A DNA stretch of 64,000 nucleotides, taken from positions 1,931,501 to 1,995,500 of the forward strand of contig NZ_BCMS01000001.1 in the NCBI RefSeq assembly GCF_001485435.1. Reading direction: 5' to 3'. The stretch's first letter is position 1, and each line of letters begins with the position of its first letter. A program made the translations under genes and the position numbers. Positions 44,377 through 51,917 of the stretch are shown here, piece by piece. The notes beneath the pieces are model-generated. The model was not told the origin of the DNA. It did not search any database and was given only the letters and a program-made list of their open reading frames with translations. The DNA is from Deinococcus grandis (lineage in GTDB: Bacteria > Deinococcota > Deinococci > Deinococcales > Deinococcaceae).

Positions 44377-45115
44377 GGCGGGCCTCCGCGGGGGCAGCGT
44401 CCGGGCGGACGAGGGTGAAGAAGGCGCGTTCCAGGCTGCTCGCGCCGGTGCGGGCCAGCACGTCGGGGATGGTGCCGACGTTCAGGAGGTGCCCCTCGTG
44501 CAGGATGGCGACGCGGTCGCAGACTTCCTCGACCTCGCTCATGACGTGCGTGGAGTACACGGTCAGGCGGCCCGGGGCGCGGGTGGCGTGCACGAAGTCC
44601 AGCAGGGTGCGCCGCGCGAAGATGTCCAGGCCGCTGGCGGCCTCGTCGAGGATCAGGACGGGCGGGTCGTGGATGACGGCGCGGGCGATCACGACCTTCT
44701 GCTTCATGCCGGTGGAGTACTCCCCGGCGCGGACGTCCAGCGTGCGGCCCAGTTCCAGCCGGTCGTCGAGTTCGGTGATGCGCGCGTCGGCCTGGGCGCG
44801 GGTCAGGCCGTACAGCGTGGCGAAGGACCGCAGGACCTCGCGGCCCGTGAGGCGCGCGGGGAGGCCCATGCCGCCGTTCACGACGCCGACCGCGCGCCGT
44901 ACACCTTCGGGGTCGTGGTGGATGTCGTGCCCGCCGACCACGGCCGTGCCGGAGGTCGGTTCGAGCAGCGTGGCGAGGATGCGCAGCAGGGTGGTCTTCC
45001 CGGCGCCGTTCGGGCCGAGCAGACCGAAGACCTCGCCGCTGTGGGCCTGCAGGGTGACGCCGCGCAGCGCCTGGTAGGCGCGGTAGGACTTGGTGACGTT
45101 CTGAATGTCGAGCAT
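44366..45115 (-). CDS. ABC transporter ATP-binding protein (NatA-like)
   Basis: 249 residues with Walker A GPNGAGKTT, signature YSTGMKQKVVIARAV and Walker B LILDEAASGLD. The signature begins YSTGM rather than LSGGQ, as in many ABC-2 exporter ATPases. AGGAGG lies 3 nt before the ATG. It forms an exporter with the overlapping permease gene. Confidence 0.9.
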   Translation of the reverse strand: MLDIQNVTKSYRAYQALRGVTLQAHSGEVFGLLGPNGAGKTTLLRILATLLEPTSGTAVVGGHDIHHDPEGVRRAVGVVNGGMGLPARLTGREVLRSFATLYGLTRAQADARITELDDRLELGRTLDVRAGEYSTGMKQKVVIARAVIHDPPVLILDEAASGLDIFARRTLLDFVHATRAPGRLTVYSTHVMSEVEEVCDRVAILHEGHLLNVGTIPDVLARTGASSLERAFFTLVRPDAAPAEARHAR

Positions 45116-45581
45116 GGGCCTCCTGATCCCCCCTGTCCGGGGGCATCGCTGGCAGTACGGGTCAGGTTCCGGTCAGGTTCCCGTGCACGACGGGTGGCCG
45201 CGCTGAACCGTTCAAGACCGGCGCATGAGACGGATGTGAAAAACGGGAGAACTGCCGTCGTTCACGGCATTTCGCGTTCAGGGACACAGGACGTACATGA
45301 AAAGCAATCCCCCGATTGCTCATGCAAGATGAGAGAAAATCTGTAACAATAGGAAAGTTGCGCTAGAGGCCAGTTCCGGCCGCAAAGTTGCACTGCGTCC
45401 AAGCTCCACGTCATCCACACGTCATCACAGGTGTCACGTTCCAGTCGCCCACGCTCAGCCCTGACTGCATCACGTCCACCGGCCCCCACCTCCCCCACCC
45501 GGGGACTGGGACCGCTCCCGAACCGCCACAGTTCCGCACCGCTCCCTCCCAGACAGGGGCCAGCGGCGCACCGGAGGCCAC
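45116..45581. other. Long intergenic region (466 bp) between divergent natA and winged-helix gene
   Basis: No convincing gene. The first part is AT-richer than average. Visible elements are a perfect hairpin AGCAATC-cccc-GATTGCT (about 45303-45320), a -10-like TAACAAT near 45342-45350, and two direct copies of AAAGTTGC[GA]CT (about 45354 and 45387) flanking GGCCAGTTCCGGCC. These may be operator sites for the winged-helix gene. Confidence 0.5.
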
Positions 45582-46094
45582 ATGTTCAATCCCCCCACCC
45601 TCGAAGACCTGCAGGAAACCCGCCGCGCCAACGAGAAACTGGTGCTCAAGGCCCTGGAAAGCAAACCCGAATGGGTCGAGACCGAACTGGCCAAGACGAC
45701 CAGCCTCGCCCTGAGCCACCTGCGCGCCGCGCTGGCCAGCCTGCTCGACCAGGGCCGCGTGCGCCGCCTGCCCGGCACCGGCACCCGCGCCGTGTACGGC
45801 CTCGCCGACCCCGGTCTGGCCGACGTGCCCGCCACCCCTCTGACCAGTGACGCCAAGAAGGTCCGCGATTACCTCGAGGGCCGCGCCGACAGCGCCCTGT
45901 ACATGAGCGACCAGCTGCGCATGACCCGCGAGGACGTCATGGCCGCCCTGAGCCTCCTGAACGCGCACGGCATGATCACCTGCACCTTCGTGGGCAGCCT
46001 CGTGATCTTCCGCCTGAAGGAAACCCAGGCGCTCGGCCAGGACGGCGCCGCCGCGCCCGAGAAGGCTACGGGCCGCAAGAAAGCCGTCGCCTGA
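45582..46094 (+). CDS. Putative winged-helix DNA-binding protein (170 aa)
   Basis: Residues about 12-75 (KLVLKALESKPEWVETELAKT, then LSHLRAALASLLDQGRVRRL) have the pattern of a winged helix with a GTGTRAVYGL wing. A second helical unit at about 88-148 (AKKVRDYLEG, MTREDVMAALSLLNAHGMITC, LVIFRLK) looks like another winged helix. The basic tail is GRKKAVA. It could be a transcription factor or small nucleoid protein. GGAGG lies upstream of the ATG, and a strong terminator follows. No exact family recognised. Confidence 0.7.
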   Translation: MFNPPTLEDLQETRRANEKLVLKALESKPEWVETELAKTTSLALSHLRAALASLLDQGRVRRLPGTGTRAVYGLADPGLADVPATPLTSDAKKVRDYLEGRADSALYMSDQLRMTREDVMAALSLLNAHGMITCTFVGSLVIFRLKETQALGQDGAAAPEKATGRKKAVA

Positions 46095-46112
46095 TCCCCG
46101 GCGCACGCACCG

Positions 46113-46135
46113 CCCCCGCTCCGGCGGGGGTTTTT
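46113..46135 (+). terminator. Intrinsic terminator of the winged-helix gene
   Basis: CCCCCGC-tccg-GCGGGGG followed by TTTTT. Confidence 0.95.
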
Positions 46136-46192
46136 CATGGCCGTATCCGGGGCAACCTGATCAGCCTGACGGAACCTTCATCATGGGTCTGG

Positions 46193-46198
46193 TATCCT
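46193..46198 (+). promoter_or_regulatory. Leaderless-type -10 box (TATCCT) of darA
   Basis: Seven nucleotides separate the box from the ATG at 46206. Confidence 0.65.
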
Positions 46199-46205
46199 GC
46201 CGGGC

Positions 46206-46535
<330 letters not shown>

Positions 46536-46588
46536 GCGGGTCAGGGCGCGCGGGCCGGAAGCTGGGCGAGGTCGTCCCCTCCGGCCCC

Positions 46589-46981
46589 GTGTCGTTCCTG
46601 CTGGGTGGGATCTGGCGGGCGGCCCTGTACACGACGGGCAGCGTGCTCGTCTTCCTGGCGACCTTGCTGGTCCTGCGTGTCGGGGAGGCGTCCCGGCTGA
46701 GCGAGGCGTGGTTCAGCCCGCAGGCCCTGTGGCGGAACCTGGAGGCCACCGGGACTGATTTCGTGCGCCTGGGAGTGCTGACCCTGCTGCCCGCCGCGCT
46801 GCTCGGTGGGCGGCACGGCGTCGCGGCGCTGATGACGGTGGTGCTGCTGGCAGTCTGGTCGGCTGTGGGCGTGGGGACTCTGACGCTGCTGCCCCTGGCG
46901 CTGGCTGGGATAGCGCTGACCGCCCTGATCGACAGTGTTCGGCGTGCGGTGCGACGACACAGGGCACGGGTGCGGGCCTGA
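46589..46981 (+). CDS. Hypothetical small membrane protein (130 aa)
   Basis: Three to four hydrophobic segments (ALYTTGSVLVFLATLLVLRV, GVLTLLPAALLGG, GVAALMTVVLLAVWSAVGVGTL, ALAGIALTALI) and a basic C-terminal tail (RRAVRRHRARVRA). The GTG start at 46589 is 53 nt after darA and may share its transcript. Family unknown. Confidence 0.6.
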   Translation: MSFLLGGIWRAALYTTGSVLVFLATLLVLRVGEASRLSEAWFSPQALWRNLEATGTDFVRLGVLTLLPAALLGGRHGVAALMTVVLLAVWSAVGVGTLTLLPLALAGIALTALIDSVRRAVRRHRARVRA

Positions 46982-47108
46982 CTGGCGTGACGGGTACGGT
47001 CTGCCGGACGCCCGCCGCCCAGAATGTGAGCGCTGGCCTGCTCTGCCCTCCTCTGGGCTGCGCTGACCGACCGGTTGGTCCGGGATGATTGACTGGGAGG
47101 CTCTCCGC

Positions 47109-47114
47109 TAGAGT
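47109..47114 (+). promoter_or_regulatory. -10 box (TAGAGT) of the haem operon
   Basis: A TTGACT hexamer lies upstream (47089-47094), but the spacer is only 14 nt. The -10 call is firmer than the -35. Confidence 0.45.
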
Positions 47115-47215
47115 ACCGGGCGCTGTCCCACCGGATGCCGTTCCGGTGCGGCTTTCTGTCCCTTTTCGATCTGCGCCCACGCGGCGCACCCCACCCCGGC
47201 AAGGAGCCTTTCACT

Positions 47216-48292
47216 GTGACCCGACCCAGCACCCCCGTCCTGACCCCTGACCCCACCAACCGCGACTCCGCGTTCCTGAAGACCATGCGCGGCGAGGCCG
47301 CCCCGCACACCCCGGTGTGGTTCATGCGGCAGGCCGGGCGCTACATGCCCGAGTACCGCGCGCTGCGCGCCGGGCGCAGCATGCTGGAGTGCATCCGCAC
47401 GCCGGAACTGGCCGCCGAGATCACCCTGCAGCCCATCAAGGCCATGCCCATGGACGCCGCGATCCTCTTCAACGACATCCTGACGCCCCTGCCCGTCATG
47501 GGCCTGGACCTGGACTTCGTGGGTGGCGTCGGCCCGCAGATCAGCAACCGCATCGAGACCCCCTTCGACGTGGACCGCCTGGGCGTGCCCGCCGCCGCGG
47601 AAGTCATGCCGTACACCGCCGAGTCCATCAAGCTCGTGCGGCAGGAACTCGACCCGCGCGGCGTGCCGCTGATCGGCTTCGTGGGCGCGCCGTTCACGCT
47701 GGCCAGCTACGCCATCGAGGGCAAGGGCAGCCGCAACTACGAGCGCACCAAGCGCTTCATGTACGGCGAGCCCGCCGCGTGGCACCGCCTGATGGACAAG
47801 TTCGAGACGATCCTCGCGGACTACCTGGCCGAGCAGGTCAAGGCCGGCGCGCAGGCCGTGCAGATCTTCGACTCGTGGGTGGGCGCGCTGAGCATCTACG
47901 ACTACGTGACGTTCGTGAAGCCCGCCACGGGCCGCCTGATCGAACGCACCAAGAAGCTGGGCGTGCCCGTCATCTACTTCGGGACCAGCACCCACCACCT
48001 CCTGCCCGAGATGTCCTCGCTGGGCAGCGACGTCATGGGCATCGACTGGCGCACGCCCCTGAACGACGCGTGGAAACTCATCCAGCCCGGGCAGGGCGTG
48101 CAGGGGAACCTCGACCCGCTGCTGCTCCAGGGCCCCTGGCGTGAACTGAAGCACCAGACCGACCGCATCCTGGCCGAGGTGGACGGCCGCCCCGGGCACA
48201 TCTTCAACGTGGGGCACGGCCTGCTGCCCGAGACGCCCGTGGACATGGTCCGCCGCCTCGTGGACTACGTGCACGAACAGACGGCGAAGTAA
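47216..48292 (+). CDS. hemE: Uroporphyrinogen decarboxylase
   Basis: 358 residues. The N-terminal signature PVWFMRQAGRYMPEYR contains the coproporphyrinogen-contacting Arg. AILFNDILTPLPVMG carries the catalytic Asp region, and GFVGAPFTLASYAIEG and the closing FNVGHGLLPETPVD match the family. It removes four acetate carboxyls from uroporphyrinogen III. GTG at 47216 has AAGGAG 9 nt upstream. First gene of hemE-hemH-hemY. Confidence 0.97.
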   Translation: MTRPSTPVLTPDPTNRDSAFLKTMRGEAAPHTPVWFMRQAGRYMPEYRALRAGRSMLECIRTPELAAEITLQPIKAMPMDAAILFNDILTPLPVMGLDLDFVGGVGPQISNRIETPFDVDRLGVPAAAEVMPYTAESIKLVRQELDPRGVPLIGFVGAPFTLASYAIEGKGSRNYERTKRFMYGEPAAWHRLMDKFETILADYLAEQVKAGAQAVQIFDSWVGALSIYDYVTFVKPATGRLIERTKKLGVPVIYFGTSTHHLLPEMSSLGSDVMGIDWRTPLNDAWKLIQPGQGVQGNLDPLLLQGPWRELKHQTDRILAEVDGRPGHIFNVGHGLLPETPVDMVRRLVDYVHEQTAK

Positions 48293-48364
48293 CCCCCGAG
48301 AGCGAATAGCAGCGACCGCACCGGACCCCACCCCGATTCCCCCCTGTGACCTGAGAGGAGCGAC

Positions 48365-49321
48365 ATGACCGATTCCACCCACACTGAAGCGCCGCTGGGC
48401 GTGCTGTTCATGGCCTACGGCGGCCCCGAGAGCTTGGAGGACATGCCCGGGTACCTCGCGGACATCCGCGCCGGGCGCGTGACGACGCAGGCCGTGCTGG
48501 ACGAGATCACGAACAACTACCGCCAGATCGGCGGGAAGAGCCCCCTGCCGGAATTCACCCGCGCGCAGGTCGAGGCGACCATGCAGGAACTCCAGGCGCG
48601 CGTGCAGCGGCCCCTGAAGGCGTACATCGGCATGCGCCACTGGAACCCCTGGATCGAGGACGCCGTGCGCGAGATGCTCGACGACGGCATCACGCAGGCG
48701 GTGGCGATCGTGCTGGCCCCGCACTACTCGAGCATGAGCGTCGCGAAGTACCAGAAGAAGATCAAGGCGGGCCTGAGCATGAACCACGGCCACATCGACT
48801 TCGAGTTCGTGAACGAGTACCACACCGAGAGCGGGTACGTGACGGCCCTGGCCAACCGCGTCCGCGAGGGCATCGCGGCGTTCCCGGAGGGCGAGCGGGA
48901 CGACGTGCACGTGATCCTCAGCGCGCACAGCCTGCCGGTTCGGATCCTGCGCGAGGGTGACCCGTACGCCGACCAGCTGCACGAGTCCGCGCGCCTGATC
49001 GCCGCCGCCGCCGGGCTGCGCGACGACCAGTGGTCGTGGAGTTACCAGTCCGCCGGGCGCAGCCCCGAGCCGTGGCTGGGGCCGCAACTGGACGAGCACC
49101 TGCACGACCTGTCCGGCAAGGGCATCAGGAAGGTCGTCAGCGTGCCGGTCGGCTTCGTATCCGACCACGTGGAGATCCTGTTCGACATCGACATCGCCGC
49201 GCAGGAAACCGCCGCCGAACTGGGCATGACCCTGGTGCGCCCCCCGGCCCTGAACACGGACCCGCTGTTCATCGGGACGCTCGCCAGCGTGCTGGAACGC
49301 AAGGTGGCCGCGCTGTCATGA
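48365..49321 (+). CDS. hemH: Ferrochelatase (coproporphyrin-type likely)
   Basis: 318 residues. LGVLFMAYGGPESLEDMPGYL opens the fold, and APHYSSMSVAKYQKKI and ILSAHSLPVRI supply the metal-site His and flanking residues. VPVGFVSDHVEILFDIDIAA is the signature near the C-terminus. The sequence resembles the Gram-positive type that metallates coproporphyrin III, consistent with hemY next to it. GAGGAG precedes the ATG. Confidence 0.95.
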   Translation: MTDSTHTEAPLGVLFMAYGGPESLEDMPGYLADIRAGRVTTQAVLDEITNNYRQIGGKSPLPEFTRAQVEATMQELQARVQRPLKAYIGMRHWNPWIEDAVREMLDDGITQAVAIVLAPHYSSMSVAKYQKKIKAGLSMNHGHIDFEFVNEYHTESGYVTALANRVREGIAAFPEGERDDVHVILSAHSLPVRILREGDPYADQLHESARLIAAAAGLRDDQWSWSYQSAGRSPEPWLGPQLDEHLHDLSGKGIRKVVSVPVGFVSDHVEILFDIDIAAQETAAELGMTLVRPPALNTDPLFIGTLASVLERKVAALS

Positions 49322-50700
49322 CCGACGCCGCAGCGACGAACGGCGCAGCCCCGAGTGGTACAGGGGCGGGCGGTGAGCTGCCCGTGATCATCGTGGGGGG
49401 CGGCATCACCGGCCTGAGCGCCGCCTGGGAACTCCAGACGCGCGGCGTGCCGTTCGTGCTGCTCGAAGCCGGGGATTACCTGGGTGGGAAACTGCACTCC
49501 GAACGCACCGAGGACGGCTTCCTCGTCGAGCGGGCCGCCGACGCGTTCATCCTCGGCAAGCCGTACGCGGCACAGCTGGCGCGCGAGGTGGGCCTGGAGG
49601 CTCAGGTCATCCACCCGCGCGAGGACACGAAGAAGATCTACTTCCTGCGCGGCGGTCAGCTCCTGCCGTTCCCGCCGAACATGAAGATGTTCGTGCCGCT
49701 GGACGACGACTCGTTCCTGCAGAGCGGCGTGCTGTCCGAAGGGGGCCTGCGCCGCTACCTGGACGAGCAGCACGTGCCGCCAAAGCCCCCGACCGACGAG
49801 GACGAGTCCCTCGCGTCGTTCCTCACGCGGCGCTTCGGGCCGGAAAGCCTGAACTTCATCGTGCCTCTGGCCGCCGGGATCTACGTGGCGAACCCGCTGG
49901 AACTCAGCATGAAAGCGGCGTTCCCGCAGTTCCTGAAGATGGAACAGGAGTACGGCAGCGTCATCCGCGGCAGCCGCGCCACCCCCCGCGCCGCCGGGCC
50001 GATCTTCATGTCCTTCCAGGAGGGCACGAGCACCCTGATCCGCGCGCTCCAGGAACGCCTGACCGGCGGCGAGATCCGCCTGAACACCCCCGTCCTGCGG
50101 GTGCACGAGCACGGCGTGACCCTCGCGGGCGGTGAGGAACTGCGCGGCCGGGCCGTCATCAACACCACCCCCGCCTGGTACGCGGGCGCCATGTACCAGC
50201 GGGACTACCCGGAAGCCGCCAGCCTGATCGGGCAGCTGAAGGCGAACAGCAGCGTTGCCGTGGTGCTCGCGTACCGCGCCGAGCAGTTCCCCGGCGACAT
50301 GCTCCTGCACGGCCTGCAGGTGGACGCCAGCGAGGACACCCTCCTGAAGGCCATCACGGTGCACTCCGCGAAGATGCACGGCCGCGCCCCGGACGGGCAC
50401 GTGCTGATGCGCGTGTTCTTCAAGGACATCGAACCCGCCACGGCCCGCGTCCTGGCGCAGGAGACCGCCGAGCGGCTCTTCGGCGCGCAGGGCGACCCGC
50501 TGTGGCACGCGTTCGGTGACTGGCGCGGCAAGAACCCCGCGTACGTCGTCGGGCACCTCGACCACATCGCCCGCATCCGCGCCGCACTGCCCGCGCACCA
50601 GCAGATCGCCGGGGCGAGCTACACCGGCGTGGGCGTCCCCGACTGCGTGAACGCCGGACGCACCGCCGCCCGCGCCGTCCTGACACCCGTCACCGCGTAG
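49318..50700 (+). CDS. hemY: Coproporphyrinogen/protoporphyrinogen III oxidase (FAD, HemY/CgoX type)
   Basis: 460 residues with an FAD-binding dinucleotide fold (VIIVGGGITGLSAAWEL) and the family block ERAADAFILGKPYA. PLAAGIYVANPLELSMKAAFPQ and a C-terminal SYTGVGVPDCVNAGRTAARAV close the FAD site. The ATG overlaps the hemH stop (ATGA). It oxidises the porphyrinogen before iron insertion. With hemH this completes the later haem steps; the final decarboxylase HemQ is not in the window. Confidence 0.93.
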   Translation: MTDAAATNGAAPSGTGAGGELPVIIVGGGITGLSAAWELQTRGVPFVLLEAGDYLGGKLHSERTEDGFLVERAADAFILGKPYAAQLAREVGLEAQVIHPREDTKKIYFLRGGQLLPFPPNMKMFVPLDDDSFLQSGVLSEGGLRRYLDEQHVPPKPPTDEDESLASFLTRRFGPESLNFIVPLAAGIYVANPLELSMKAAFPQFLKMEQEYGSVIRGSRATPRAAGPIFMSFQEGTSTLIRALQERLTGGEIRLNTPVLRVHEHGVTLAGGEELRGRAVINTTPAWYAGAMYQRDYPEAASLIGQLKANSSVAVVLAYRAEQFPGDMLLHGLQVDASEDTLLKAITVHSAKMHGRAPDGHVLMRVFFKDIEPATARVLAQETAERLFGAQGDPLWHAFGDWRGKNPAYVVGHLDHIARIRAALPAHQQIAGASYTGVGVPDCVNAGRTAARAVLTPVTA

Positions 50701-50713
50701 ACTGAAGCCCACC

Positions 50714-50744
50714 ACGCACCGCCTTCACCCCGGAGGCGGTGCGT
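50714..50744 (+). terminator. Terminator of the haem operon
   Basis: ACGCACCGCCT / AGGCGGTGCGT, 11-bp stem with 9-nt loop, followed by TCCT. Confidence 0.75.
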
Positions 50745-50782
50745 TCCTACGTCATACCAGATGATGTATACCGCACCTGCAT

Positions 50783-50811
50783 TTGACCCACCCGCATACC
50801 GCATGTAGACT
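50783..50811 (+). promoter_or_regulatory. Promoter of the ribonucleotide reductase operon
   Basis: TTGACC, exactly 17 nt, TAGACT. The transcript would start near 50818. Two direct copies of ATACCGCA (50768-50775 and 50796-50803), 28 bp apart, flank the -35 box and could be regulator sites. Confidence 0.8.
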
Positions 50812-50817
50812 CCGGCA

Positions 50818-51048
50818 GTCGCTGCGCACGCAGCACTTCGCGGGAACAGAGGGAAGTCCGGTCATGCCCCACAGGGGTTCAGTCCGGCACGGTCGCGCCA
50901 CGGTCCTCAGTCCGAACGCTCGCCCAGCGAAGAGACGCCCATATCACGGCCCCCGCGCAAGGGGCACAAGGCGGTTTCCCTTTGATCACCTGACAACTCA
51001 CCTCTGCCCTGTTCTGCTCCCGCTTCTCCCCTGCTCCAGAGGTGTTCC
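50818..51048 (+). promoter_or_regulatory. Structured leader RNA of the nrd operon, candidate cobalamin-type riboswitch
   Basis: About 230 nt of untranslated leader. A closing stem pairs CTTCGCGGG (50836-50844) with CCC-a-GCGAAG (50923-50932, one bulged A). Within it are GGGAA after the 5' strand and AGTCCGAACGCTCGCC before the 3' strand. The latter resembles the B12 box AGYCMGnAnnCCnGCC and the UCCGAAYGCC block of the short (class II) cobalamin riboswitches. A 5' hairpin GCTGC-gcac-GCAGC precedes it, and GCCCC...GGGGC (about 50949-50966) follows. The middle stems fit the cobalamin model only partly, so the class is uncertain. Control of a B12-independent reductase by B12 is known in other bacteria. 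Confidence 0.5.
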
Positions 51049-51477
51049 ATGACCCTGCCCGTGTCCCGTCCCCCACTGGGCGGCCTTTTGCCCGTGCCGC
51101 CGCGTGAGACGCGCGTGACGCACGTCGTCTTTCCCGGCCTGACGAACCATCACGGCACGCTGTTCGGCGGTGAGGCACTGTCACTGATGGATTCGGCGGC
51201 GTTCATCGCGGCGACCCGGCACTGCCGGAAGAAGGTGGTGACGCGGCACCTGGACGCCATGGAGTTCCGTCATCCGATTCCGCAGGGGTCGCTGGTGGAA
51301 CTCGTGGCGCGCGTGGTGCGGACCGGGCGGACGAGCATGACGGTGCAGGTGGACGTGTTCCGTGAGGACATGTACAGCGAGACGCGGGAACTGGCGTGCG
51401 CGGGGACGTTCGCGCTCGTGGCGCTGGGCGAGGACGGGCAGCCTGCGCCCGTGCCCCCACTGGCGGCAGAGGCGTGA
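51049..51477 (+). CDS. Acyl-CoA thioesterase (YciA/hotdog family)
   Basis: 142 residues of single hotdog fold. VVFPGLTNHHGTLFGGEALSLMD is the family signature (N-HGxxFGG with the catalytic Asp at its end), followed by VTRHLDAMEFRHPIPQG. It hydrolyses acyl-CoA thioesters in the cytosol. Unusually, it is the first gene of the ribonucleotide reductase operon: its TGA overlaps the nrdI GTG. Confidence 0.88.
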   Translation: MTLPVSRPPLGGLLPVPPRETRVTHVVFPGLTNHHGTLFGGEALSLMDSAAFIAATRHCRKKVVTRHLDAMEFRHPIPQGSLVELVARVVRTGRTSMTVQVDVFREDMYSETRELACAGTFALVALGEDGQPAPVPPLAAEA

Positions 51478-51917
51478 GACTGGTGTTCGATTCCCTGACG
51501 GGGAACGTGCGGCGGTTCGCGACGGCCCTGGCGCGCGAGGCGGGGGGCCTGCCGGTCGGGTCGGTGCGGGACGCGCCGCCCGCGCCGGGTGAGGGGTTCC
51601 TGCTGCTGACGTACACGTTCGGGTCCGGGCAGGTGCCGGACAGCACCGCCGCTTTCCTGCGCGCGCACGGCGCGGGCCTGCGGGGCGTGGTGGCGAGCGG
51701 CAGTTACCACTGGGGGGAGAACTTCGGGCGGGCGGGCGACCGGATCGCCGCGCAGTTCGGGGTGCCACTGGTCGCGCGGCTGAACAAGGGAGGGACAGCA
51801 GCGGACCGCGCGGCGGTACTGGCGTGGCTGGCCGGGCAGAGCAAGGAATCGAGTGCAGCGTGGGTGTCGCCCGTGGTGGCGGAAAGGACGAACGAATGGA
51901 TCCCTGGATTGAACTGA
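51474..51917 (+). CDS. nrdI: NrdI flavodoxin for class Ib ribonucleotide reductase
   Basis: 147 residues starting at GTG 51474, overlapping the thioesterase stop (GTGA). It has a flavodoxin-like phosphate loop (VFDSLTGNVRRFA), the TYTFGSGQVP segment around FMN, and VVASGSYHWGENFGRAGD near the second loop. NrdI supplies superoxide to assemble the dimanganese-tyrosyl cofactor of NrdF. Its last 22 nt overlap nrdE. Confidence 0.9.
   Translation: MRLVFDSLTGNVRRFATALAREAGGLPVGSVRDAPPAPGEGFLLLTYTFGSGQVPDSTAAFLRAHGAGLRGVVASGSYHWGENFGRAGDRIAAQFGVPLVARLNKGGTAADRAAVLAWLAGQSKESSAAWVSPVVAERTNEWIPGLN

Noticed and set aside
50818..50935. RNase P RNA-like motifs (GTCGCTGC, GGGAAGTCCGG) in the nrd leader
   Set aside because: The region before the next gene is too short for a full RNase P RNA, and the distal conserved ACAGAA/GGCUUAU blocks are missing.
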